Shown here piece after piece: positions 8,353 through 16,433 of a DNA stretch of 39,269 bases. Origin of the DNA: JBDUDR01 sp040002845. Its GTDB lineage: Bacteria; Actinomycetota; Actinomycetes; Propionibacteriales; Nocardioidaceae. Location: assembly GCA_040002845.1 (NCBI GenBank), contig JBDUDR010000012.1, positions 1-39,269 of the forward strand. The letters are read 5' to 3'. Within the stretch, counting starts at the first letter, position 1. Each line of letters starts with the position of its first letter. The position numbers and the translations under genes were made by a program. The notes below the pieces were generated by a model. It was given only the letters and a program-made list of their open reading frames with translations, ran no database searches and was not told the DNA's origin.

Positions 8353-9543
8353 ATGTCTGAAACAGTAATCGTCGCCGGTGCACGCACTCCCATCGGCAGG
8401 CTTCTGGGTGGGCTCACGAGTTTCTCCGGTTCGGATCTTGGAGGATTCGCCATCAAGGCGGCGCTCGACAAGGCCGGCACCGCGCCTGAGCAGGTCGAGT
8501 ACGTCATCATGGGACAGGTGCTGGCCGCGGGCGCGGGACAGATCCCAGCCCGGCAAGCGGCCCACAAGGGCGGCATTTCGATGTCGGTCCCGGCTCTCAC
8601 GGTCAACAAGGTGTGCTTGTCCGGCATCAACGCGATCGCGCTGGCTGACCAGCTCATCCGAGTCGGCGAGTTCGAGGTGGTCGTGGCTGGTGGCATGGAG
8701 TCGATGACCAACGCACCGCATCTGTTGCGCAAGTCGCGAGAAGGGTTCAAGTACGGCGACGTCACGATGATCGACCACATGGCCTACGACGGCCTGTGGG
8801 ACATCTTCACCGACCAGGCGATGGGAGCCCTGACCGAGGCCTGCAACGCAGACGGCCTGGGGCTCAGCCGCGAGGCTCAGGACGCCTTCAGCGCGGCCTC
8901 ACACCAACGCGCGGCAGCCGCTTGGAAGAACGGACTGTTCGAAGACGAAGTAGTCCCGGTGGAGGTGCCGCAGCGTCGTGGAGACCCTGTCGTCGTCAAG
9001 GAGGACGAGGGCATCCGCGGGGATACCACTACCGAGTCACTGGGCAGGCTCCGGCCGGCCTTCGCAAAGGACGGCACCATCTCGGCGGGCTCGGCTTCGC
9101 AGATCTCCGACGGAGGCTGCGCGGTGGTCGTGATGAGCAAGTCCAAGGCCGAAGACCTCGGGCTGTCCTGGCTCGCTGAGATCGGCGCCCACGGGGCTGC
9201 TGCTGGACCGGACTCCACCTTGCAGCTACAGCCCGCCAACGCGATCCGGAAGGCGTGTGCGAAAGAGGGCATCTCACCCGGCGACCTGGACCTCGTCGAG
9301 ATCAACGAGGCCTTCGCGGCAGTGGGCCTGGCGAGTGCTGCAGACCTGGGTGTCGACACCGACAAGGTCAACGTCAACGGAGGCGCGATTGCGCTCGGTC
9401 ACCCGATCGGGATGTCTGGGGCGCGCATCGTGTTGCACCTGGCCCTCGAGCTTGCTCGCCGCGGCGGAGGGATGGGCGCTGCCTCGCTGTGCGGTGGCGG
9501 CGGACAAGGTGACGCGTTGATCGTTCGCGTCCCGAAGGCGTGA
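8353..9543 (+). CDS. Acetyl-CoA C-acetyltransferase (thiolase)
   Basis: A biosynthetic-type thiolase that condenses two acetyl-CoA to acetoacetyl-CoA. The 396-residue length fits PhaA/AtoB. The acyl-carrying Cys is C88 (VNKVCLSG, one off the C89 of Zoogloea). The catalytic His is in NGGAIALGHPIGMSGAR and the second Cys in ASLCGGGGQGD. The open frame extends upstream to 8071 but homology begins at MSETVIVAGARTP. ATG 8353 has GGCGGAG 5 nt upstream, so it was chosen. Its stop overlaps the meaB start. It supplies the first step of the acetyl-CoA to crotonyl-CoA to ethylmalonyl-CoA route. Confidence 0.95.
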   Translation: MSETVIVAGARTPIGRLLGGLTSFSGSDLGGFAIKAALDKAGTAPEQVEYVIMGQVLAAGAGQIPARQAAHKGGISMSVPALTVNKVCLSGINAIALADQLIRVGEFEVVVAGGMESMTNAPHLLRKSREGFKYGDVTMIDHMAYDGLWDIFTDQAMGALTEACNADGLGLSREAQDAFSAASHQRAAAAWKNGLFEDEVVPVEVPQRRGDPVVVKEDEGIRGDTTTESLGRLRPAFAKDGTISAGSASQISDGGCAVVVMSKSKAEDLGLSWLAEIGAHGAAAGPDSTLQLQPANAIRKACAKEGISPGDLDLVEINEAFAAVGLASAADLGVDTDKVNVNGGAIALGHPIGMSGARIVLHLALELARRGGGMGAASLCGGGGQGDALIVRVPKA

Positions 9544-10532
9544 CACCAGCTCGGCCGATGCCGATGACTGCGCGGCAGGGCCGGGCCGATCACGGAGCAT
9601 CCGAGCTGGTCGACGGGGCACGCACGGGGGATCCGCGGGCGGTGGCCAGGCTTATCTCCCTCATCGAGGACGGCTCTCCGATGCTCCGGCAGGTCGCGGC
9701 GCTGCTGGCCTCTCGCACCGGGCGGGCGCAGATCGTCGGGATAACCGGATCACCGGGGGTTGGTAAGTCAACATCGACGTCGGCCCTGGTGACGGCGTTC
9801 CGCGCCGCGGGTGAGCGGGTGGGAGTGTTGGCGGTCGATCCCTCATCGCCGTTCACCGGTGGGGCGCTGCTGGGCGACCGGGTCCGAATGCAGGAGCACG
9901 CGACCGATCCAGATGTCTATATCCGGTCCATGGCCAGCCGGGGCCACCTGGGAGGACTGGCGTGGGCGACCCCCCAGGCGCTGCGGGTGCTCGACGCCGC
10001 GGGTTGTGACGTCATCTTGGTCGAGACCGTCGGAGTCGGTCAGTCAGAGGTCGAGGTTGCGGGGCTGGCCGACACGACTGTGGTCCTGCTGGCGCCCGGG
10101 ATGGGTGACGGGATCCAGGTCGCCAAGGCAGGAATCTTGGAGATCGCCGACATCTACGTGATCAACAAGGCAGACCGGGACGGTGCCGACAACGTGCTGC
10201 GCGACCTCCGCGCGATGCTTGCACTGGCGGGGGGTAATGCCGAGTCCTGGCGTCCTCCCATCATCAAGACGGTGGCCAACCAGGGGCAGGGCCTCGAGCG
10301 CGTCGTCGAGGCCATCGGCCAGCACCGCGCGTGGATGGCGGAGACCGGCGAGCTGGATCGTCGCCGGAGCCGGCGCGCGCGCGACGAGATCGAGGCGATC
10401 GCCTTGACGTCCTTGCGTGAGAAGTTCGGGAACGTTCACGGACATGACAGGCTCGACGAGCTCGCGGACGCGGTGGCGGCGGGTCAAACCGATCCATATG
10501 CCGCCGCGGATGAGGTTATCGCCGCGTTCTGA
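9540..10532 (+). CDS. meaB: MeaB-type GTPase, mutase chaperone
   Basis: A G3E-family P-loop GTPase (MeaB/ArgK) that protects and reloads B12-dependent acyl-CoA mutases. Walker A is GSPGVGKST (residues 70-78). Other motifs are AVDPSSPFTGGALLGDRVRM, ETVGVGQSE and NKAD for guanine specificity. The GTG start at 9540 overlaps the thiolase stop in GTGA, suggesting translational coupling; ATG 9558 or 9564 are alternatives. Length (330) is usual. The likely client in this window is the isobutyryl-CoA mutase subunit at 13054. A methylmalonyl- or ethylmalonyl-CoA mutase elsewhere is equally possible. Confidence 0.94.
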   Translation: MTPARPMPMTARQGRADHGASELVDGARTGDPRAVARLISLIEDGSPMLRQVAALLASRTGRAQIVGITGSPGVGKSTSTSALVTAFRAAGERVGVLAVDPSSPFTGGALLGDRVRMQEHATDPDVYIRSMASRGHLGGLAWATPQALRVLDAAGCDVILVETVGVGQSEVEVAGLADTTVVLLAPGMGDGIQVAKAGILEIADIYVINKADRDGADNVLRDLRAMLALAGGNAESWRPPIIKTVANQGQGLERVVEAIGQHRAWMAETGELDRRRSRRARDEIEAIALTSLREKFGNVHGHDRLDELADAVAAGQTDPYAAADEVIAAF

Positions 10533-10699
10533 GCGTGGTGCGCCGTCATGGCGTGCCTGCCGGGCTACGCTGAGTTGTGCAGGGTTGGAGTAGCTTTTTC
10601 GGGGCGCGCCTCACTGCATCGCAGGCATGCGTGCGCTAGACATGGGACAGCCGTGAGTGGAGGAGACCCGTCACGGGTCCCCATGGTCGAGGAGGAACG

Positions 10700-10867
10700 G
10701 TGAGCGACACGGGGCGAAGGGTTCTGTGGGTCTTTCTCGTCGCCCTTGCGCTGTTTTACGTGCTCTCGCGACCCCAACAAGCCGCGGACGCCGTCAATGC
10801 AACGGTTGCGGCGATCGGCATCGCCTTCGAGCGGCTCATCGCCTTCCTCACTGCACTCGGAAGATGA
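10700..10867 (+). CDS. Small membrane protein, 55 residues
   Basis: A short frame starting at GTG with a strong GGAGGAAC ribosome site just before it. The protein begins MSDTGRRVLWVFLVALALFY, giving one clear transmembrane helix at about residues 8-22. A second amphipathic or hydrophobic stretch (VAAIGIAFERLIAFLTAL) lies near the C-terminus. Its stop is 10 bp before the PH-domain gene, so the two are probably coexpressed. I do not recognise the family. Function unknown. Confidence 0.72.
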   Translation: MSDTGRRVLWVFLVALALFYVLSRPQQAADAVNATVAAIGIAFERLIAFLTALGR

Positions 10868-10877
10868 CCCGTAGCCG

Positions 10878-11420
10878 ATGTTCGGCTGGCTGAGCTCGAT
10901 CACCAATCCCCACGTTCAACATCACGTGCTGGTCGACGAGGGCGAGCATGTCATCGATGAGGTGCATCATCATCGGGTCGTCTATCTACGGGCTTACGCC
11001 GAACTGCTGGGTGGGGTCCTCGCGTTCGTGCTGTTTCTCTTCAGCCCGGTGCGGTCCGCCTGGCTGCCGTTCCTGATAGCGGTCGGCCTGTTTCTTCACG
11101 CGGGCTGGCTCGCGCTGGAAGAGTACCGGGACGTGTTTGTGATCACCAACATGCGAGTCTTCCGCCTGAACGGTGTCTTCAACCAGCGGCTCGCGACGAT
11201 GCCCATGGCACGCATCCTCGACATCACCGTCGACAAACCGTTCAGCGGACGCGTGCTCGGCTACGGCCACTTCACTTTCGAGAACGCTGCCCAGGACCAG
11301 GGCTTGCGTGAGATCAGATACGTCGGAAACCCCGACGGCCGGGACATGACCATTGAGCGGGCTATCTTCGAAGCGGGGCTACGGCCGATGGACCGCAGCG
11401 TGACCCGCAGGACCCGCTGA
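10878..11420 (+). CDS. Bacterial PH-domain membrane protein
   Basis: A 180-residue protein with an N-terminal soluble stretch containing DEGEHVIDEVHHH, then two close hydrophobic helices (about 40-80: LLGGVLAFVLFLF and WLPFLIAVGLFLHAGWLAL). A bPH-type beta domain follows (FVITNMRVFRLNGVF, MARILDITVDKPFSGRVLGYGHFTFENA). This layout matches YdbS/YdbT-like bacterial pleckstrin-homology proteins, which are membrane-anchored and poorly characterised. It lacks a strong ribosome site and starts 10 bp after the small membrane protein stop, which suggests translational coupling to it. Confidence 0.87.
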   Translation: MFGWLSSITNPHVQHHVLVDEGEHVIDEVHHHRVVYLRAYAELLGGVLAFVLFLFSPVRSAWLPFLIAVGLFLHAGWLALEEYRDVFVITNMRVFRLNGVFNQRLATMPMARILDITVDKPFSGRVLGYGHFTFENAAQDQGLREIRYVGNPDGRDMTIERAIFEAGLRPMDRSVTRRTR

Positions 11421-11493
11421 CGGGGCGCGGTCCACGACCGGAGGGCGACGATTCGGAATCCGGCCAGCGGGGGACTCGATAGCCTTCGGGACC

Positions 11494-11994
11494 ATGGCCC
11501 GTAGCAGACCCCTGCCCTTCGACCCGATTGAAGAAGCTGCCCGCCAGTGGGAGCAACGCTGGGACGGCGTTGAGTCGATGCGTGCTGTGACCTCCCTGAT
11601 GCGCGCCCAGCAGTTGGTCCTCGCTCAGCTCGATGAGCTGCTCAAGCCACATGGGCTGTCCTTCGCCAGGTACGAGGCCCTGGTGCTGCTGACCTTCAGC
11701 CGCCGGGGATCGCTGCCCTTGGGCAAGATGGGGGAACGCCTCCAGGTGCACCCGACGTCCGTGACGAGCATCGTCGATCGACTCGAGCGGTCGGGATTCG
11801 TCGAGCGGCAACCGCATCCAGAGGACAGACGGGCCGTGCTCGCACAGATCACCGAAGCCGGCCGACGAGCTGTCGAGCTGGCGACACTCGATCTGGTTAA
11901 GGACAGGTTCGCGTTGGGCGCGCTCGATGAGCCCGCTCTGGCTGAGCTGTTCGCGCTCCTGCGCCCCGTGCGCGAGCACGCGGGCGACTTCTAG
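11494..11994 (+). CDS. MarR-family transcriptional regulator
   Basis: A 166-residue winged-helix regulator. The recognition region LGKMGERLQVHPTSVTSIVDRLERSGFVERQPHPEDRRAVLAQITEAGRR is a typical MarR DNA-binding helix plus wing (about residues 75-125), flanked by dimerisation helices. MarR proteins bind as dimers to short palindromes and usually sense small ligands such as phenolics or acyl-CoA. Targets may include the hydrolase and icmA genes downstream, whose shared divergent region contains an inverted repeat at 12990-13020. That is inference. A TAGCCT hexamer 8 nt before the ATG suggests a leaderless transcript. Confidence 0.92.
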   Translation: MARSRPLPFDPIEEAARQWEQRWDGVESMRAVTSLMRAQQLVLAQLDELLKPHGLSFARYEALVLLTFSRRGSLPLGKMGERLQVHPTSVTSIVDRLERSGFVERQPHPEDRRAVLAQITEAGRRAVELATLDLVKDRFALGALDEPALAELFALLRPVREHAGDF

Positions 11995-12030
11995 GCACAA
12001 GTCCGTCGCCGGTCAGTTCTGCCGCACCGG

Positions 12031-12867
12031 TCAGTGGGCGGTGTGCCGGATCAGCGCCGGCACGAACACGTCCCAGAGCGGCGGCGGCAGCTCGTGCCCG
12101 GCCTGCTCCAGGATCAGGAGCGCAGCGCCCGGAATCTCGTTGTGCAGGGCCTGCCCGTGGCCAAGCGGGAACACCGGGTCGCGCTCACCATGCACCACCA
12201 GGGTGGGCGCGAGGATCTCCCTGAACCGGATCGCTTCGCCGAAGTCGATGACGAAGTGGTTGGTCAGACAGGAGGCGATGTTGCGGGTGCGCGCCACGTC
12301 TCGCTCGGCTACACCCCGCACGGCGGCTTCGTCGTAGTACGGCGAGCCACCCGAGTACACCTTCATCAGGTCGACGATGAAGTCTACGACCGCCGCTGGG
12401 TCCGAAGGGTCGGGTCCGCCGGAGCTGGTGTAGCGGGTGAATTCCTCCGACATCGGGGGCAGGTCCGCGCTTCCCGTGGTGGTAGAGACCAGGGTGAGCG
12501 AGGCCACCCGGCCGGGGGAGTGAATCGCGGCCAGTGCGACGATCGCCCCCGCCATCGACCGGCCGACGAGGTGCGCTCGGCCGACGCCGAGGGCGTCCAG
12601 TATGCCCACTGCGTCGGCCATCATGTCCCCGAGTGAGTACTGCGGCTTCCCCGGCGGATAACTGACCGACCTGCCGGTGTCGCGGTTGTCAAACCGGATC
12701 ACGTACCGGCCGGCCACGGCGATCTGCCCGCAGAGCTCCTCCTCCCACCACAGCATCGAGGCGGACGCCCCGTGGACGAGCAGGATCGCCGGATCCGCGA
12801 CACGACCGAAAGTCTCCACGCAGAGATCGACGTCGTTCGCTTTGATGATCTTCTCGCTCTTCGACAT
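12031..12867 (-). CDS. Alpha/beta hydrolase
   Basis: A 278-residue hydrolase in the epoxide hydrolase/methylesterase-like group. Motifs are LVHGASASMLWW (oxyanion hole), the RFDNRDTGRS stretch typical of RdmC-like esterases, the nucleophile elbow VGRSMAG, the acid in HGERDPVFP and the His in AGHELPPP. Start ATG 12867 has AAGGAG about 11 nt upstream. It is convergent with the MarR gene (36-bp gap) and divergent from icmA. The substrate cannot be told from sequence. Confidence 0.87.
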   Translation of the reverse strand: MSKSEKIIKANDVDLCVETFGRVADPAILLVHGASASMLWWEEELCGQIAVAGRYVIRFDNRDTGRSVSYPPGKPQYSLGDMMADAVGILDALGVGRAHLVGRSMAGAIVALAAIHSPGRVASLTLVSTTTGSADLPPMSEEFTRYTSSGGPDPSDPAAVVDFIVDLMKVYSGGSPYYDEAAVRGVAERDVARTRNIASCLTNHFVIDFGEAIRFREILAPTLVVHGERDPVFPLGHGQALHNEIPGAALLILEQAGHELPPPLWDVFVPALIRHTAH

Positions 12868-12989
12868 GCTTGGCGGTTCTCCTTCGTGCGCGGGTGCTGT
12901 GGGCGGATGGTCCGTACGCGACGGCGATAACTGTGATACGGCAGATTCGACGAAAACTCATCGGTCCAGGAGGCGACATGTATCTGCAC

Positions 12990-13020
12990 CTCAGATAGTC
13001 GGATATCCTAGGAGTCTGAG
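12990..13020. promoter_or_regulatory. Inverted repeat in the icmA/hydrolase divergent region
   Basis: CTCAGA (12990-12995) and TCTGAG (13015-13020) are inverted, around a palindromic GGATATCC centre (13001-13008). A TATCCT hexamer at 13004-13009 could be a -10 box for icmA. An operator overlapping a promoter is plausible, and a MarR gene lies 1 kb away. No binding protein is shown. Confidence 0.35.
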
Positions 13021-13053
13021 ACCGAAGACGAGACCGGGTATGGAGGAGGCGCG

Positions 13054-14748
13054 ATGAACGCCGACCAGATCGAGGCTGGACGAGCTCGCTGGCAGGAGCG
13101 GTACGACAACAGCAGACTGCGCGAAGGGGACTTCACAACGCTGTCGGACCTTGAGGTTGAGCCGGCCTACGGGCCACCTGCGGGGACCGACCAACCAGGT
13201 TTCGAGCAGATCGGGTGGCCCGGTGAGTTTCCCTTCACCAGGGGTCTGTACGCCTCCGGTTACCGTGGCCGGGCCTGGACGATCCGTCAGTTCGCGGGTT
13301 TCGGCAACCCCGAACAGACCAACGAGCGATACAAGATGATCCTCGGTGCAGGTGGCGGCGGCCTGAGCGTCGCCTTCGACATGCCAACCCTGATGGGTCG
13401 GGACTCTGATGATCCGACGAGCCTTGGTGAGGTCGGTCACTGCGGTGTCGCGATCGACTCAGCGGCCGACATGGATGTGCTGTTCGGCGGGATCCCATTG
13501 GAAGACGTCACGACATCTATGACGATCTCCGGTCCGGCCGTACCCATCTTCTGCATGTACATCGTCGCCGCCGAGCGTCAAGGTGCCGACATCACGAAGC
13601 TCAACGGCACCCTGCAGACCGACATCTTCAAGGAGTACATCGCGCAGAAGGAATGGCTGTTCCGGCCCGAGCCACATCTGCGGCTCATCGGCGACCTGAT
13701 GGACTACTGCAATCGCGAGATCCCCGCCTACAAGCCGCTATCCGTCTCTGGCTATCACATTCGGGAGGCAGGCTCGACCGCCGCGCAGGAGCTGGCGTTC
13801 ACTCTCGCCGATGGCTTCGCGTACGTAGAGCTGGGTCAGTCGCGTGGTCTCGACATCGAGACGTTCGCCCCGGGTCTGTCCTTCTTCTTCGACAGCCACC
13901 TGGACTTCTTCGAGGAGATCGCCAAGTTCCGCGCCGCCCGCCGGATCTGGGCCCGGTGGCTCCGCGACGTCTACGGCGCGAAGACCGAGAAAGCCCAGTC
14001 GCTGCGCTTCCATACCCAGACGGCCGGTGTGTCCCTCACGGCGCAACAGCCCTACAACAACGTTGTGCGCACGGCTGTCGAGGCGTTGGCTGCCGTTCTC
14101 GGTGGCACCAACTCGTTGCACACGAACGCGCTAGACGAGACGCTCGCCCTGCCTACCCAGGAGTCGGCGGAGATCGCCTTGCGTACGCAGCAGGTGCTGA
14201 TGGAGGAGACCGGGGTCGCCAACGTGGCTGACCCACTGGGTGGATCGTGGTACGTCGAGGCACTGACCGACACGTTCGAGGCGGAGGCAGAAGCCGTGTT
14301 CGCCAAGATCATCGAGCTGGGAGGGGGTCAGGGCGCTGACCACAAGATCGGCCCCATGACCTCCGGCATCCTTCGCGGCATCGACGACGGGTGGTTCATG
14401 GGGGAGATCGCGGAAGCCGCCTTCCAGTACCAGAAGAAGCTCGAGAAGGGTGACAAGAAGATCGTCGGTGTCAACTGTCACACCGGGACGGTGAGTGGTG
14501 ACCTGAAGATCCTCCGGGTCTCGCATGAGGTCGAGGTCGAGCAGGTGGGCATCCTCAGCCGCCGCCGGGCCGAGCGCGACCAGCGGCGCGTCGACGCGAC
14601 CCTGGCCCGCATGTTGGAGGTGGCAGACAGCACCGACAACATGGTCCCGGCCATGCTCGACGCCGCGAGGGCCGAAGCAAGCCTGGGCGAGATCTGCGGC
14701 GCCTTGCGAACGCTGTGGGGGGAATACCGCGAGCCTGCCCGGTTCTGA
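13054..14748 (+). CDS. icmA: Isobutyryl-CoA mutase large subunit (IcmA-type)
   Basis: The substrate-binding TIM-barrel subunit of a B12-dependent acyl-CoA mutase. At 564 residues it ends after the barrel and has no C-terminal cobalamin domain (no DxHxxG motif), so it needs a separate small subunit, not present in this window. Two substrate-determining residues fit isobutyryl-CoA mutase and not methylmalonyl-CoA mutase: F80 (TIRQFAGFG) and Q198 (EYIAQKEW), where methylmalonyl-CoA mutase has Tyr and Arg. Expected reaction is isobutyryl-CoA to n-butyryl-CoA, linking valine breakdown with C4 acyl-CoA. Start ATG 13054 has GGAGGAGG 5 nt upstream. Confidence 0.92.
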   Translation: MNADQIEAGRARWQERYDNSRLREGDFTTLSDLEVEPAYGPPAGTDQPGFEQIGWPGEFPFTRGLYASGYRGRAWTIRQFAGFGNPEQTNERYKMILGAGGGGLSVAFDMPTLMGRDSDDPTSLGEVGHCGVAIDSAADMDVLFGGIPLEDVTTSMTISGPAVPIFCMYIVAAERQGADITKLNGTLQTDIFKEYIAQKEWLFRPEPHLRLIGDLMDYCNREIPAYKPLSVSGYHIREAGSTAAQELAFTLADGFAYVELGQSRGLDIETFAPGLSFFFDSHLDFFEEIAKFRAARRIWARWLRDVYGAKTEKAQSLRFHTQTAGVSLTAQQPYNNVVRTAVEALAAVLGGTNSLHTNALDETLALPTQESAEIALRTQQVLMEETGVANVADPLGGSWYVEALTDTFEAEAEAVFAKIIELGGGQGADHKIGPMTSGILRGIDDGWFMGEIAEAAFQYQKKLEKGDKKIVGVNCHTGTVSGDLKILRVSHEVEVEQVGILSRRRAERDQRRVDATLARMLEVADSTDNMVPAMLDAARAEASLGEICGALRTLWGEYREPARF

Positions 14749-14817
14749 TGGCCTGCGGTGTCGCCCGAGCGAGGGGCCCCAACCGTGGCCAAGGCAACGG
14801 CACGAGAGGATAAGCCC

Positions 14818-15738
14818 ATGACTACCGGCAGCTTCTCGCGTCGAGGCGCGATCGATCTCTCCGCTCTTGCCAATCAACCGCCCGCAGCCGGTCGTGAAGG
14901 CGGCGGACCCGGCTCGGGGGCCTACTCCGTGGATGTCACGGAGGCCGACTTCCCGCAGGTCGTCGAGCAGTCGATGACGTACCCCGTGGTGCTCAGCTTC
15001 TGGTCCACCAAGTCCGCCCCTTCGGTCCAGATCAACCAGACCCTGGAGGCGCTCGCCGACGAGTTCGCCGGGCAGTTCCTGCTGGCCAAGGTCGACGTGG
15101 ATGCCCAGCCCCAGCTGGTGGCCTCCGTCGGCGTACCCGGCGTCCCCCTGGTTGCCCTGGTGCTCCGGGGCCAGCTGGCTCCGTTGCTTCAGGAGCCAGT
15201 GCCCATCGAGGAGTTGCGCGGCGTGTTCTCACAGGTGCTCCAAACCGCGGTGGCCAACGGTGTGACCGGCCGGGTGACCCGGAAGGCAGAGCCTGAGCCT
15301 GAAGCAGCGCCCGCCGAGCCGGTCGGTCACCCGCGACTCGCCGCAGCCGAGGACGCCATGCAGCGAGGGGACCTGAAGGGCGCGGTGGCGGGATACGAGG
15401 CAGTGCTCTCGCAGAACTCCACCGACCCCGAGGCCGTCGCTGGGCTGGCGAGCGCAAGACTCGCGATCCGTACTCGAGATGTGGACACCGAGGAGGCCGT
15501 TGGGCGCGCCGCCGACCATCCCGACGACGTCACCGCGCAGTCGCTGGCCGCCGACATGGAGCTGCTGGCTGGAGACGTCGAAGGTGCCTTTGACCGCATG
15601 ATCGACTGCATCCGACGGGTCGCCGACGACGATCGGGATCAGGCGCGAACGCACTTGCTCGACCTTTTCACGGCGGTCGGCAACGACGACCCCCGCGTAC
15701 GCGCCGCCCGTCAGCGTCTCGCCAGCGCGCTGTTCTAG
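14818..15738 (+). CDS. Thioredoxin-fold/TPR protein lacking CxxC (CnoX/YbbN-like)
   Basis: A 306-residue soluble protein. Residues about 35-140 form a thioredoxin fold (VVLSFWSTKSAPSVQINQTLEALADEFAGQFLLAKVDVDAQPQLVASVGVPGVPLVALV). The active-site CxxC is replaced by S-x-x-S-like STKSAPS, so it cannot be a disulfide oxidoreductase. The C-terminal half contains TPR-like helices. This architecture matches CnoX/YbbN co-chaperones, and cysteine-less versions are common. ATG 14818 has GAGAGGA upstream; an earlier in-frame start near 14758 looks unnatural. It may be cotranscribed with icmA (69-bp gap). Confidence 0.88.
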   Translation: MTTGSFSRRGAIDLSALANQPPAAGREGGGPGSGAYSVDVTEADFPQVVEQSMTYPVVLSFWSTKSAPSVQINQTLEALADEFAGQFLLAKVDVDAQPQLVASVGVPGVPLVALVLRGQLAPLLQEPVPIEELRGVFSQVLQTAVANGVTGRVTRKAEPEPEAAPAEPVGHPRLAAAEDAMQRGDLKGAVAGYEAVLSQNSTDPEAVAGLASARLAIRTRDVDTEEAVGRAADHPDDVTAQSLAADMELLAGDVEGAFDRMIDCIRRVADDDRDQARTHLLDLFTAVGNDDPRVRAARQRLASALF

Positions 15739-15788
15739 CCGCCCCCCGAGGATCCGACCGAGATGCTGCGCCACGGGAGCGGGGGCGG

Positions 15789-16433
15789 ATGCGACGCGTG
15801 ATAGGTGGGCTGCTCATCTTGGCCGGCGTCCTGCTGGTGTTGGCTGGAGGTGTCGCCGCCGCGTGGTTCGGAGTCGATAACACGGCCACCATGAGGTCAC
15901 ACCAGGTGGACGTTCATGGCACCGGCTTGGTCACCGTCCCGAGAGCCATCGCGTACGCCGGCCCGCGTGTGATCGTCACAGCGCAAGCCCAGGAAACCCG
16001 ACAGCATCTCTTCGCTGGAGTCGCCCACGACGTGGACGTTCGGGACTTCCTCAGCGGCGTGGCTCGCACCGAGGTAACCAGCGTCCGAGTCCCGTTGCAC
16101 CTCTCTACACAGGCTGTCGCGGGGTCGCTTGACCTGTCTGCTGACCCGTCCAGTCTCGACATCTGGATCGCCTCCGCCGAAGGCGTCGGCCAGGTCAACC
16201 TGTCGTTCCGGCTTCCCGATGCAGCCGACGACGTCGTGATCTTGAGCACCGATGCCAGACCTGTCGGTCCGCTCACAGTGTCGGCCGCGGTGGTGGTGCC
16301 CGGAGCGTTCGTCGGCGCACTCGCCGGAGTCGTGCTGGGCGCCGGGCTGGCGCTCGTCGGATGGTCCCTGATCGGTATGCGACGTCGGAGCAGGCAACCG
16401 AACGACACGGCTGAGCTACGGGCGCGCTTGTGA
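15789..16433 (+). CDS. Membrane protein of unknown function
   Basis: A 214-residue protein with a hydrophobic N-terminal helix (about 4-28, LLILAGVLLVLAGGVAAAWF), then about 130 mostly beta-prone extracytoplasmic residues, and a C-terminal helix (about 165-195) followed by a basic cytoplasmic end MRRRSRQ. I do not recognise a domain. It overlaps the next gene by 4 bp (GTGA), so the two products are probably made together and may work as a membrane-anchored pair at the cell surface. Confidence 0.78.
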   Translation: MRRVIGGLLILAGVLLVLAGGVAAAWFGVDNTATMRSHQVDVHGTGLVTVPRAIAYAGPRVIVTAQAQETRQHLFAGVAHDVDVRDFLSGVARTEVTSVRVPLHLSTQAVAGSLDLSADPSSLDIWIASAEGVGQVNLSFRLPDAADDVVILSTDARPVGPLTVSAAVVVPGAFVGALAGVVLGAGLALVGWSLIGMRRRSRQPNDTAELRARL

